A stretch of DNA of 64,000 bases from Rhizobium sp. Root708. Its GTDB lineage: Bacteria; Pseudomonadota; Alphaproteobacteria; Rhizobiales; Rhizobiaceae. Below are positions 1 through 7,038 of the stretch, in pieces. The stretch is from assembly GCF_001429725.1 (NCBI RefSeq), contig NZ_LMHV01000043.1, positions 344,288 to 408,287 of the forward strand, in the 5' to 3' direction. The notes beneath the pieces are model-generated. The model was not told the origin of the DNA and ran no database searches. It worked only from the letters and a program-made list of their open reading frames with translations. Made by a program: the position numbers and the translations under genes. Position 1 is the first letter of the stretch. Every line of letters begins with the position of its first letter.

Positions 1-49
1 CGCAGAAACCGAGGGAAGGGGCTTCGCCGCGGGTCGAGATATAATCCAC
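1..49 (-). CDS. thrC: threonine synthase, N-terminal fragment (gene runs off the window)
   Basis: Reading leftward from GTG at 49-47 gives V-D-Y-I-S-T-R-G-E-A-P-S-L-G-F-C, which matches the characteristic N-terminus of threonine synthase (Y-[IV]-S-T-R-G-x-A). This PLP enzyme makes threonine from O-phosphohomoserine in the cytoplasm. Only 16 codons are inside the window, so neither the PLP lysine nor the rest of the fold can be checked. An in-frame ATG lies at 58-56, but the AAGGA sequence is spaced correctly for the GTG, so GTG is preferred. It is divergent from the lipoprotein gene at 289, with about 240 bp between them. The call rests on the motif alone. Confidence 0.7.
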   Translation of the reverse strand, partial: MDYISTRGEAPSLGFC

Positions 50-288
50 TGTCGTCATCCTTGATGTGCCGGCCGGAGAAAATCCGGGTTTGCAGGAAAG
101 TATGCCTCGCGCCCCATCTCGCTTATTTTGCCGGCTGCCGCCCGCCATCCCGAAATGTGCATCAAAACGGTTCTTACCCAATCGATTTTTGTTTGCGCCG
201 CTGATATAGACCATCGCAAACTGTCACGAAAGGCCCGGTTTCAAAGTCATGGGCCTGCCAGAAACTTTGTGAAGAGGGTGGAATAATC

Positions 289-924
289 GTGCTTGGCAAG
301 GTCTCGCGTCTCATCGTTTCCGTATCTGTTGCCGCAGTCCTGGCAGGTTGCAATTCGCTTGGAACGGGCGGGGACACCAAGGCCGCGGCTTCTTCCGGAA
401 GCGCGCAGGTCATGCCGATGGCCCCGGCCAATCCGTCATCGAACGATCCGTCCATCGGAACGGCAACGACGGCTTCCGGCGCTACGGCTCAAGTGGTTCA
501 GGGCGCTTGCCCGCAGATATTCATGAAGGACGCCGATGCGGTTTACCGCACCTACGCCGGCGGCGCGAAGACGGGCGATGCGCAGAAGCTCGCCTATCAG
601 GCTTCGATCGGCGACTATACCCGCCAGTGCACCTTGAACGAGAGCAACCTCAACATGACCGTGGTTGCGCAGCTCCGCGTTCTGGCAGGGCCTGCCGGCA
701 CCGGCGGCAAGATCAACCTGCCGGTTCGAATCACGGTTCTCGACGGCGAAGACACGCTCTATTCAGAGGTCACCAACTTCCCTGCCGAAGTCTCGGCGGG
801 TGCCGCGACGCAGGTCCTTTTCCGCAAGGACGGCATCAAGATGCCGGTCGGTTCGGGCGCGCTGGTGCGCGTCAATATCGGCTTTGACCAGGGCGCTCCG
901 AAGGGCGTGAAGAAAAAGAAGTAA
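289..924 (+). CDS. putative lipoprotein, conserved hypothetical
   Basis: The 211-residue product starts at GTG, preceded by a purine-rich GAGGGTGG. Residues 1-21 form a lipoprotein signal: a basic start, a hydrophobic stretch and the lipobox L-A-G-C with the lipidated Cys at 21. A Gly/Ala/Ser-rich linker follows, then a predicted beta-rich domain with one Cys pair (ACP near 75 and QCT near 110) that could form a disulfide. The tail is very basic (GVKKKK). It is probably anchored in the envelope facing the periplasm. I recognise no enzymatic motif and assign no function. The lipid-kinase gene follows 34 bp later on the same strand. Confidence 0.8.
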   Translation: MLGKVSRLIVSVSVAAVLAGCNSLGTGGDTKAAASSGSAQVMPMAPANPSSNDPSIGTATTASGATAQVVQGACPQIFMKDADAVYRTYAGGAKTGDAQKLAYQASIGDYTRQCTLNESNLNMTVVAQLRVLAGPAGTGGKINLPVRITVLDGEDTLYSEVTNFPAEVSAGAATQVLFRKDGIKMPVGSGALVRVNIGFDQGAPKGVKKKK

Positions 925-958
925 TCCTTCTGCCTCTTCTTTCCTGTGGTCTTGCGCC

Positions 959-1912
959 ATGCGTGTTCAATTGCGGACGCGGAGACTAAACGGCTTGAAA
1001 GTCGGGATCGTTCTTAACGCTGTATCGGGACGTGGCAAGGCAGGCCCGTGGCCGGCCATCCGCCGTGCCTTCGCCGCGCGAGGCGACGAGCTCGACATTC
1101 GCGAAACCACGGGATCGGGGGATGCCGAGCGGCTTGGCAAGGCGCTGGCCGGCGATGGATCCGATCTGGTGCTTGCCGTCGGCGGCGACGGGACGATCGG
1201 CGAAACGCTTGGCGGCGTGTTGAAATCCGCTCGCCCGGAGACGCCGTTCTCGTTCATCGCTACCGGAACGGGATGCGATTTTGCCCGCAATTTCCCAGAG
1301 GTCCGCAATCCCGATCATGTCGTGGAGAAGTTACGATCCGCAAGTGTCCGCAGGATCGACGCCGGTCTGCTGACATGTGATGACGGCGACGGCGACGCGG
1401 TCCGACGGCATTTCGCCAATATCGCAAGCTTCGGCGTCTCCGGCCGCATCGTGCGGGCCGTCAACGCCGCCCGGAAGGGCAGGAGCCTGCCGGGTTCCGT
1501 GGTGTTCTTCTGGCACAGCGTGGCGCAGATCCTTCGCTACCGGCCATGCGAAATCCGCCTGAGGCTGGATGGCGAAGATGTGTTCGAGGGGGCGATCACG
1601 ACGGTCGTGGTTGCAAATGGTGCCTGGTTCGGCGGCGGCATGAAGGTGGCGCCACGGGCCGATGTGGCGGACGGTCTATTCGATGTCGTCATCATCAGGG
1701 CCGCGTCGCGCCTGAAGGTGCTGATGCTGATGAACAGCATCTACAGCGGCGCCCACGTCAGGAGCCAGCTCGTCAGCATGCATCTGGCGCGGTTGGTCGA
1801 GGCGTGGCCGATCGACAAGTCGGCGGCGCTGATCGACAGCGATGGTGAAGCGCCGGGGCAGCTCCCGGCAAGCTTCGAAGTGCTGCCGGGCGCGGTATCG
1901 CTCAGGCTCTGA
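959..1912 (+). CDS. diacylglycerol kinase family lipid kinase (YegS/BmrU-like)
   Basis: The 317-residue product has the DAGK catalytic fold. The nucleotide-binding G-G-D-G-T is at 75-79 (context LAVGGDGTIGETLGG), followed by the second conserved motif G-T-G-C-D-F-A-R-N from about residue 103. The family transfers phosphate from ATP to a lipid such as diacylglycerol or a sphingoid base at the membrane face. The length is normal for bacterial YegS/BmrU proteins (about 300). The first 12 residues are basic and may not belong to the conserved domain, so a start a few codons downstream is possible. It ends directly against the convergent HAD gene at 1913. The real substrate cannot be told from sequence. 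Confidence 0.85.
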   Translation: MRVQLRTRRLNGLKVGIVLNAVSGRGKAGPWPAIRRAFAARGDELDIRETTGSGDAERLGKALAGDGSDLVLAVGGDGTIGETLGGVLKSARPETPFSFIATGTGCDFARNFPEVRNPDHVVEKLRSASVRRIDAGLLTCDDGDGDAVRRHFANIASFGVSGRIVRAVNAARKGRSLPGSVVFFWHSVAQILRYRPCEIRLRLDGEDVFEGAITTVVVANGAWFGGGMKVAPRADVADGLFDVVIIRAASRLKVLMLMNSIYSGAHVRSQLVSMHLARLVEAWPIDKSAALIDSDGEAPGQLPASFEVLPGAVSLRL

Positions 1913-2602
1913 TCAGAGAGCGCCTTCCCATTCGGCCAGCGCGGCGACGACGCCTGGCAGGTCGGTCATGCGGGAAATGACAGTCTCGGCTCCAGCATCC
2001 GTCAGCTTGTCGGCATGCGAGGGATAGCTGTGAGACGCGCCGGTAAAGCCGATCACGCGCATGCCGGCCGCACGAGCCGCCTGTACGCCATGGACCGAGT
2101 CTTCGACGACGACGCTTCTCGCGGGCGAAACGCCCATCTGCTTGGCGCCGTGCAGAAAGATGTCCGGCTTCGGCTTGACGCGATCGGCGCCGAGGTCCTT
2201 CGCCGAAAAGATATTCGGATCGAAGAGCGACTTCAGCCGCACCTTGCCGAGCATCATGGCGAGGCGCTGGCTGCTGGAATTGGAGCAGATGCAGCGCTTC
2301 AGATTGATGCGCGAAAGCGCCGATTGCACGCCGGCGATCGCCTGGACGTCTCTTTCCAGACGCATGTCCAGGAGCTTCTCGGATTTGTCGAGCAGCGCAG
2401 CCGAAAGCGGGATGTTGGCCTCGCGTTCAACCTGGAAGAGGATGTTCTGCCAGGTCATGCCGGCGAAGCGCTCGCCCATTTCCTCGACGCTGATCGGATA
2501 GCCGGCCTCCGTCAGCAGTGCCGATTCAACCTGTGCGGCGATAATCTCTGAATCGACGAGAACGCCGTCGCAGTCGAAAATAATGAGGTCGAAGCCGTCC
2601 AT
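1913..2602 (-). CDS. HAD-superfamily hydrolase, beta-phosphoglucomutase-like subfamily
   Basis: A 229-residue cytoplasmic phosphatase or phosphomutase. HAD motif I D-C-D-G-V-L-V-D-S-E has its nucleophile Asp at residue 10 and second Asp at 12. Motif II is the S-N-S-S-S segment, motif III lysine lies in K-P-K-P-D-I-F, and motif IV is V-V-E-D-S-V-H-G. A helical cap sits between motifs I and II, as in the PGMB/GPH subfamily. I chose ATG at 2602 over upstream in-frame starts because the family always begins a few residues before motif I, and AAGGCG precedes it. The substrate is unknown. The gene is convergent with the lipid kinase and divergent from the GntR regulator. Confidence 0.88.
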   Translation of the reverse strand: MDGFDLIIFDCDGVLVDSEIIAAQVESALLTEAGYPISVEEMGERFAGMTWQNILFQVEREANIPLSAALLDKSEKLLDMRLERDVQAIAGVQSALSRINLKRCICSNSSSQRLAMMLGKVRLKSLFDPNIFSAKDLGADRVKPKPDIFLHGAKQMGVSPARSVVVEDSVHGVQAARAAGMRVIGFTGASHSYPSHADKLTDAGAETVISRMTDLPGVVAALAEWEGAL

Positions 2603-2784
2603 ATACTCACGCCTTGTTTGGGATGATGCCCCTTTACATGATGGCGCGGCGAAGCTCAACCTGAATGCCCGCATGGCTGGATTGCGCTATGGAGTGGGGT
2701 GGGCCTTCTTCCTGCCCGAATTTGCGCTCCGCGCCGGCCATCTCGTGCCTCGACAACCTCATCGTGTGTCTCTAAGGGATGGTT

Positions 2785-3444
2785 ATGGGCAAGGAACCTG
2801 AAGACACGATCGCAAGCCGCATCAGCCGCGTCCTGGCCGACAGGATCGTTCGCGGCGAACTTGGTGCCGGGCTGCGGCTGCGGCAGGATCACATCGCCGA
2901 GGAATTCGGCACCAGCCATGTGCCGGTGCGCGAGGCGTTCCGGCGTCTGGAAGCGCAGGGGCTGGCCATCAGCGAACCGCGCCGGGGCGTCAGGGTCGCC
3001 TCGTTCGATCTCAAGGAAGTGCGTGAAGTGGCCGAGATGCGCGCCGCGCTTGAGGTTCTGGCCCTGCGCCACGCGGCGCCCCACCTGACGGCGGCGATCC
3101 TCGATTCAGCCGAGGAAGCCGCGCGGGAAGGCGATGCGGCGGCCGATGTTCACGCCTGGGAGGAGGCAAACCGCCGCTTCCACCGCATTATTCTCTCCCC
3201 ATGCAACATGCAGCGGCTGCTGACCGCAATCGACGATCTCCATGCGGCAAGCGCGCGCTTTCTCTTTTCGGCCTGGCGTTCCGGCTGGGAAAAGCGCACC
3301 GATCACGATCACCGGGCAATCGTGATGGCTTTGCGGCAAGGCCGGACGGACGACGCCGCCGCGATCCTGGAAACGCATGTCCAGTGGATCGGCCGCGCGC
3401 CGCGCTCAGGCCCGACCCGGGAAGCCTTCGCCATCGTCGGCTAG
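2785..3444 (+). CDS. GntR-family transcriptional regulator (FadR/FCD subfamily)
   Basis: About 219 residues. The N-terminal winged helix covers roughly 5-70 with the typical LRQDHIAEEFGTSHVPVREA pattern, in which the recognition helix carries S-H-V-P-V-R-E-A. An all-helical FCD ligand domain (about 80-205) follows, with the metal-binding Asp/His scatter visible in RRFHRIILSP and in the H-D-H-R segment. Such proteins bind an organic acid or other small ligand and repress a neighbouring catabolic operon. An in-frame ATG lies at 2779, but AAGGGA sits directly against it and is spaced correctly for ATG 2785. No obvious target operon is adjacent, so the ligand is open. Confidence 0.88.
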   Translation: MGKEPEDTIASRISRVLADRIVRGELGAGLRLRQDHIAEEFGTSHVPVREAFRRLEAQGLAISEPRRGVRVASFDLKEVREVAEMRAALEVLALRHAAPHLTAAILDSAEEAAREGDAAADVHAWEEANRRFHRIILSPCNMQRLLTAIDDLHAASARFLFSAWRSGWEKRTDHDHRAIVMALRQGRTDDAAAILETHVQWIGRAPRSGPTREAFAIVG

Positions 3445-3457
3445 GGCCGAACTGCCC

Positions 3458-4144
3458 TCACGATGCGGCCGGAAAAAGCGCCAGAAACTGCCGCTCGCCC
3501 TCCGGCGAAAAGACCACAGAGCGGCTTCCCGCGGTGCGATGCGCCCATCCTTTCTCGAAGAAACTCGACAACAGCGCCTTGCCGAGGCTGCCGGCGAGAT
3601 GCGCCCGTCGCTCGCTCCAATCGAGACAGGAGCGGCAAAGCGGCCGGCGCGATGACTTGAGATCGCGGACATCGATCCCGATGGATTGAAGCTGGCTCTC
3701 GCCTGTTGGTGTGAGCGCTAAACCATCGCCAACCGCATCGATCGCGCCTCGAGCGACGAGACTGTCCAGCATCCGTACACCGTAGTCGCCGGCAAGGTGG
3801 TCGTAGCAGATGCGCGCCTTGCGGAGAGCCGGTTCCTTCGGGCCAGGCCGATGGCGCAGATGGCCACGCCCGGCCGCAAAGCCCATGATGCTTTCAAGCA
3901 GCTTCCCGACGCCGTCATCGGCAAGCGCGAAGTAGCGGTGTCGCCCCTGTTTGCGCTGAACGAGAAGCTGCCCGGCCTCGAGTTTGGCGAGGTGTGCGCT
4001 TGCCGTCTGCAGGGTGACGCCGCCGGCTCCCGCAAGCTCGGTCGCGGTCAACGCCTTGCCGCCCATCAGAGCGGTCAGCATGTTGGCGCGAGCCGGATCG
4101 CCGATCAGCGCCCCGATCTGGGCTATGTCAGGTCCTTCCTTCAT
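3458..4144 (-). CDS. ArsR-family transcriptional regulator with C-terminal extension
   Basis: 228 residues. An ArsR-type winged helix occupies about 5-85 (IGDPARANMLTALMGG, then the recognition helix in TLQTASAHLAKLEAGQL, then a beta-wing with RKQGRHRYF). The remaining ~140 residues are longer than classical ArsR proteins and contain an RICYDHLAGDYGV segment plus C-R-S-C-L-D-W, a Cys pair that could sense metal or redox state. The start ATG 4144 matches where ArsR proteins begin; a longer open frame upstream crosses the divergent promoter. The gene is divergent from the NIPSNAP and monooxygenase-like pair, which it probably represses through the inverted repeats in between. Confidence 0.85.
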   Translation of the reverse strand: MKEGPDIAQIGALIGDPARANMLTALMGGKALTATELAGAGGVTLQTASAHLAKLEAGQLLVQRKQGRHRYFALADDGVGKLLESIMGFAAGRGHLRHRPGPKEPALRKARICYDHLAGDYGVRMLDSLVARGAIDAVGDGLALTPTGESQLQSIGIDVRDLKSSRRPLCRSCLDWSERRAHLAGSLGKALLSSFFEKGWAHRTAGSRSVVFSPEGERQFLALFPAAS

Positions 4145-4145
4145 A

Positions 4146-4163
4146 CTTCGATCGTAACCGAAG
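4146..4163. promoter_or_regulatory. candidate ArsR operator (inverted repeat)
   Basis: CTTCGAT-CGTA-ACCGAAG is an 18-bp inverted repeat with 6 of 7 arm positions matching. It lies just upstream of the ArsR-family start and 54 bp before the NIPSNAP start. A second, shorter repeat (CATTG-N8-CAATG, 4164-4181) abuts it. Placement between divergent genes suits autoregulation plus control of the pair. Binding is inference. Confidence 0.45.
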
Positions 4164-4216
4164 CATTGTCGTCGGGCAATGTGCGAAAACAGTCTCCAGG
4201 CAACAAGGAGACAAAG

Positions 4217-4546
4217 ATGATTACCTGCTTCATCCGCTACGAGATCGATCCGTTCAAGAAGGATGCCTTCATCGAATATGCCCGCAACTGGGGGCAGGCG
4301 ATCCCGCGCAACGGTGCCGACCTGATCGGCTACTTCGCCCCGCACGAGGGTTCGGCAACGACTGCCTACGGTGTCTACAACATCGAAAGCCTCGCCGCCT
4401 ACGAGGCCTACCGCGCGCGGCTCTCCGCCGATCAGCTTGGCCGCGACAACTACGAATTCGCCAGGCGTGAGCGCTTCATCCTCAGGGAGGACCGCATCTT
4501 CCTGAAGAACACATCCCTTCCTCACGCAAAGCTGGTGCTGCCATGA
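4217..4546 (+). CDS. NIPSNAP-family protein
   Basis: 109 residues of the NIPSNAP/dimeric alpha-beta barrel type: MITCFIRYEIDPFKKDAFIE opens a ferredoxin-like strand and helix, and GADLIGYFAPHEGS is the usual central motif. Its molecular role in bacteria is not settled. AAGGAG at 4205-4210 sets the start. The stop overlaps the next ATG by four bases (ATGA), so the two genes are translationally coupled and both encode dimeric alpha-beta barrel folds. Control by the divergent ArsR protein is likely from the gene arrangement. Confidence 0.85.
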   Translation: MITCFIRYEIDPFKKDAFIEYARNWGQAIPRNGADLIGYFAPHEGSATTAYGVYNIESLAAYEAYRARLSADQLGRDNYEFARRERFILREDRIFLKNTSLPHAKLVLP

Positions 4547-4899
4547 TCGCCGTCATCTTCGAGGTTCTGCCTTATCTCGGCGAACGCCACGCCTATCTCG
4601 ATCTCGCCGGCGAACTGCGGGCGGAACTGGAAAAGATCGATGGCTTCATCTCCATCGAGCGCTTCGAGAGCCTCACCATCCGTGGCAAGTTGTTGTCGCT
4701 GTCATTCTGGCGCGATGAGGAGGCCGTAAAGGAATGGCGTAACCTCGAGGCCCACCGCGCCGCCCAATCTGCCGGGCGCAACGGCATCTTCGCGGACTAC
4801 CGCCTGCGGATCGGCCATATCGTGCGCGATTACGGCATGACCGAGCGGGCGCAGGCGCCTGGCGATAGCCGGATGGTGCATGATGGCGCCGGACGTTGA
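4543..4899 (+). CDS. antibiotic biosynthesis monooxygenase (ABM) domain protein
   Basis: 118 residues with an ABM-type dimeric alpha-beta barrel: VIFEVLPYLGERHAYLDLAG, then GFISIERFESL, then SLSFWRDEEAVKEWRN with the conserved SxWxDxExxxxWR pattern. The family includes cofactor-free quinol monooxygenases and heme-degrading enzymes, but many members have no known substrate. The catalytic residues are not diagnostic here. It overlaps the NIPSNAP gene by 4 bp and ends 59 bp before the attenuator leader, so the attenuator promoter is separate. Confidence 0.82.
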   Translation: MIAVIFEVLPYLGERHAYLDLAGELRAELEKIDGFISIERFESLTIRGKLLSLSFWRDEEAVKEWRNLEAHRAAQSAGRNGIFADYRLRIGHIVRDYGMTERAQAPGDSRMVHDGAGR

Positions 4900-4921
4900 C
4901 CGCCCATGATGGCTTTTCCGG

Positions 4922-4949
4922 TGGACAGGCCTTATTGGCGATTTATAAC
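4922..4949 (+). promoter_or_regulatory. candidate promoter of the attenuator transcript
   Basis: TGGACA (4922-4927) and TATAAC (4944-4949) are separated by 16 bp and resemble sigma-70 hexamers. The predicted start of transcription (about 4956-4958) falls on or just before the leader ATG at 4958, which would make the leader ORF almost leaderless, as I recall for the trpL leader of Sinorhizobium. No Shine-Dalgarno sequence precedes the ATG, which fits. Confidence 0.55.
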
Positions 4950-4957
4950 AGTGTCCT

Positions 4958-5020
4958 ATGGAAAACCTGTCCGCATCCGCTTCGCTGATTATTATCGTCG
5001 TCCAATCGACGGTGGGTTAG
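4958..5020 (+). CDS. attenuator leader peptide with Leu-Ile-Ile-Ile-Val-Val run
   Basis: The 20-codon ORF begins at ATG 4958 and ends at TAG 5018-5020. It encodes M-E-N-L-S-A-S-A-S then L-I-I-I-V-V (residues 10-15) then Q-S-T-V-G. Six successive branched-chain codons in a mini-ORF placed before an intrinsic terminator are the signature of ribosome-mediated attenuation of ilv/leu operons. The I13-V14-V15 codons (4994-5002) form the left arm of a hairpin with 5007-5013, so a ribosome stalled there would melt it. No ilv or leu gene follows; the next gene is NTF2-like. It may also act in trans, as proposed for rnTrpL, but that is speculation. Confidence 0.72.
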   Translation: MENLSASASLIIIVVQSTVG

Positions 5021-5070
5021 CGCGCGTCCGGGATTTCCGAATTGCAACCCGCCCATGAGGCGGGTTTTTT
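4994..5070 (+). promoter_or_regulatory. transcription attenuator: protector, antiterminator and terminator
   Basis: Three competing RNA pairings are visible. Segment 1:2 pairs ATCGTCG (4994-5000) with CGACGGT (5007-5013) around a 6-nt loop. Segment 2:3 pairs GGTGGGTT (5011-5018) with AACCCGCC (5046-5053), eight pairs with one G-U. Segment 3:4 is the terminator, AACCCGCC (5046-5053), loop CATGA, GGCGGGTT (5059-5066), then further T residues to 5070. Pairings 1:2 and 2:3 share 5011-5013, and 2:3 and 3:4 share 5046-5053, so stalling at Ile/Val codons would favour read-through. The downstream NTF2-like gene starts 42 bp after the T run. Confidence 0.72.
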
Positions 5071-5111
5071 ATGTCTGTCTCCTGGGATCGCTATCGACAA
5101 AGGAGACACCC

Positions 5112-5507
5112 ATGTCATCACATCCACTCAAGGCGTTGATCGAGGCGGCCGACCGTGCCATCGGCGCTGAGGATTTCGACGCGCTGATGGAATTTTATGC
5201 CGAAGATGCAACGCTCGTCGTCAAGCCGGGCCTCATCGCGTCAGGCAAGGAGCAGATCCGCCGCGCCTTCGCCGCCATTGCCGACTATTTCGATCACAGC
5301 ATCGTCGTCACGCAGGGCGATATGCACGTCATCGAGGGCGCTGATACGGCGTTGGTGGTCATGGAAACCGTGCTGCAAACGAGCGGCAAGGAGGATATGC
5401 CCGCGCCGATCACACGGCGCGCAACCTATGTTTTTAGGCGCGACGCCGCCGGGAGGTGGCTCTGCGTCATTGATAATTCCTACGGCACCGACCTCCTGAA
5501 TTCGTGA
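5112..5507 (+). CDS. SnoaL/NTF2-like (DUF4440-type) protein behind the attenuator
   Basis: 131 residues of the NTF2-like cone fold: LIEAADRAIGAEDFDALMEFYAEDATLVVKPG is the classic helix and strand opening, GKEQIRRAF the middle, and RRATYVFRRDAAGRWLCVIDNSYG the closing strands. Family members are small-molecule-binding proteins, isomerases or ketosteroid-like hydrolases; nothing here fixes the activity. AAAGGAG is well spaced to ATG 5112. Transcription probably passes through the attenuator at 4994-5070, so expression may depend on branched-chain amino acid supply, which is unusual for this family. A second NTF2-like gene lies at 7683-8054. Confidence 0.82.
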   Translation: MSSHPLKALIEAADRAIGAEDFDALMEFYAEDATLVVKPGLIASGKEQIRRAFAAIADYFDHSIVVTQGDMHVIEGADTALVVMETVLQTSGKEDMPAPITRRATYVFRRDAAGRWLCVIDNSYGTDLLNS

Positions 5508-5521
5508 GCCGATCACGCCAT

Positions 5522-5546
5522 GACGGCAGCCCCTGTGGCTGCCGTC
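5522..5546. terminator. hairpin after the NTF2-like gene
   Basis: GACGGCAGCC, a 5-nt loop and GGCTGCCGTC form a perfect 10-bp stem 15 bp after the stop codon. No T run follows, so it could be a weak terminator or an mRNA 3'-end stabiliser. Confidence 0.5.
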
Positions 5547-5630
5547 TACGTCTGCGCGGGCCTCGTAAAACTGCGGCGCTCGCAGGTGAGCTCGATTTTT
5601 TTCCCGAAATCGATCGGCGGTTCAGTCTTT

Positions 5631-5650
5631 GGTAACCAAGATGGGTAACC
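5631..5650. promoter_or_regulatory. GGTAACC direct repeat upstream of ccrM (CtrA-like half sites)
   Basis: GGTAACC occurs at 5631-5637 and again at 5644-5650, 13 bp apart, in the ccrM promoter region. With flanks the copies read GTAACCAA and GTAACCAT, close to the TTAACCAT half site I recall for Sinorhizobium CtrA. CtrA control of ccrM is established in Caulobacter. No GANTC site was seen in this promoter. Actual binding is inference. Confidence 0.4.
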
Positions 5651-5696
5651 ATAACAGACAGTAAAAAAGCGTAATTGTGTATGAGCGAGTTTCCAG

Positions 5697-6827
5697 ATGG
5701 CGTCAGTATTTCCGCTTGCCGATCTCAAGGCCTCCGCAAAGCCGGGCTCCTGGGTCGACACGATCATCAAGGGCGATTGCGTTGCTGCCCTTGAAGCCCT
5801 CCCGACCCATTCCGTAGACGTCATTTTCGCCGATCCGCCCTATAACCTGCAGCTCGGCGGCAACCTGCATCGTCCCGATCAGTCGCTGGTCGACGCGGTT
5901 GATGACGAGTGGGATCAGTTCGCATCCTTCGAAGCCTATGACGCCTTTACCCGCGCTTGGCTGCTCGCCTGCCGTCGCGTCCTGAAGCCAACAGGCACGC
6001 TCTGGGTGATCGGCTCCTATCACAACATCTTTCGTGTCGGCGCCACGCTGCAGGACCTGAATTTCTGGATCCTCAACGACATCGTCTGGCGCAAGACCAA
6101 CCCGATGCCGAATTTCAAGGGCCGTCGTTTCCAGAACGCGCATGAGACGATGATCTGGGCGAGCCCGAGCGCCAAGGCAAAGGGCTACACCTTCAACTAC
6201 GATGCCATGAAGGCGGCAAACGACGACGTGCAGATGCGCTCCGACTGGCTGTTCCCGATCTGCAGCGGCGGCGAACGCCTGAAGGGCGACGACGGCAAGA
6301 AGGTGCATCCGACGCAGAAGCCGGAAGCATTGCTTGCCCGCGTCATCATGGCGTCCTCGAAGCCCGGCGACATCATCCTCGATCCGTTCTTCGGCTCGGG
6401 CACGACGGGCGCCGTCGCCAAGCGCCTCGGCCGCCACTTCGTCGGCATCGAGCGCGAACAGGATTATATCGATGCGGCTTCGGCCCGTATCGAAGCGGTC
6501 GAGCCGCTCGGCAAGGCCGAACTCACCGTGATGACCGGCAAGAAGCAGGAAGTCCGCGTGGCTTTCAACGTGCTGGTCGAAAGCGGCCTTGTAAAGCCCG
6601 GTCAGGTTCTGACCGATGCGCGCCGTCGCTACAGCGCAATCATTCGTGCCGACGGCACGGTGGCCTCCGGCGGCGAGGCCGGTTCGATTCATCGCCTTGG
6701 AGCGAAGGTCCAGGGCCTTGATGCATGCAACGGATGGACATTCTGGCACTTCGACGACGGGCAATCCCTGCGCCCGATCGATGAATTGCGGTCCGTTATC
6801 CGCAGTGATCTGGCAAAGGCGGAATAA
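5697..6827 (+). CDS. ccrM: cell-cycle-regulated adenine DNA methyltransferase CcrM (GANTC)
   Basis: 376 residues, the normal CcrM length. The target-strand catalytic motif D-P-P-Y-N-L is at 46-51, and the SAM-binding D-P-F-F-G-S-G-T-T-G lies near 225-236, giving the beta-class order (catalytic motif before SAM motif). The C-terminal ~100 residues contain GGEAGSIHRLGAKVQGLDAC and NGWTFWHF, the extension typical of alphaproteobacterial CcrM that helps sequence recognition. The enzyme methylates adenine in GANTC late in the cell cycle and is essential in several rhizobia. It is monocistronic: it has its own promoter region and two strong hairpins downstream. ATG 5697 gives the conserved N-terminus. 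Confidence 0.95.
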   Translation: MASVFPLADLKASAKPGSWVDTIIKGDCVAALEALPTHSVDVIFADPPYNLQLGGNLHRPDQSLVDAVDDEWDQFASFEAYDAFTRAWLLACRRVLKPTGTLWVIGSYHNIFRVGATLQDLNFWILNDIVWRKTNPMPNFKGRRFQNAHETMIWASPSAKAKGYTFNYDAMKAANDDVQMRSDWLFPICSGGERLKGDDGKKVHPTQKPEALLARVIMASSKPGDIILDPFFGSGTTGAVAKRLGRHFVGIEREQDYIDAASARIEAVEPLGKAELTVMTGKKQEVRVAFNVLVESGLVKPGQVLTDARRRYSAIIRADGTVASGGEAGSIHRLGAKVQGLDACNGWTFWHFDDGQSLRPIDELRSVIRSDLAKAE

Positions 6828-6850
6828 CGCGCCTCGACCTGATCGAGACT

Positions 6851-6930
6851 GCCTTCTTCCGGTTTTTGTACCTCCAGTTGCGGAAGAAGGCACGATGCCC
6901 GGGGATTAACGTCCCCGGGCATCATATTTT
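6851..6930 (+). terminator. tandem hairpins terminating ccrM
   Basis: Two perfect stems follow the ccrM stop. The first is GCCTTCTTCCG (6851-6861) with CGGAAGAAGGC (6881-6891) and a 19-nt loop. The second is GATGCCCGGGGA (6894-6905), loop TTAACG, TCCCCGGGCATC (6912-6923), followed by ATATTTTTG. The second has the form of a rho-independent terminator. Confidence 0.8.
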
Positions 6931-6960
6931 TGTAGTTTGTTCGGCGCGTTGCGAAATGGC

Positions 6961-7038
6961 TCAATGCCAGAAGAACAGGATGATCAGGATCAAGGGGATC
7001 GGAATACCCAGCATCCACAGTAGAATACCTCTACCCAT
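6961..7038 (-). CDS. 25-residue single-pass membrane protein
   Basis: The minus strand encodes MGRGILLWMLGIPIPLILI and then I-L-F-F-W-H before TGA. A GGGAGG Shine-Dalgarno sequence stands seven bases before the ATG, good evidence for translation. The peptide is almost entirely hydrophobic with a positive N-terminus (Arg3) and a G-I-P-I-P kink, so one transmembrane helix in the inner membrane is expected. I recall very similar short peptides as unnamed proteins in rhizobial genomes. It overlaps no other gene, and a GCCGGC-TTT-GCCGGC hairpin lies just upstream of its ribosome site. Function unknown. Confidence 0.65.
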   Translation of the reverse strand: MGRGILLWMLGIPIPLILIILFFWH

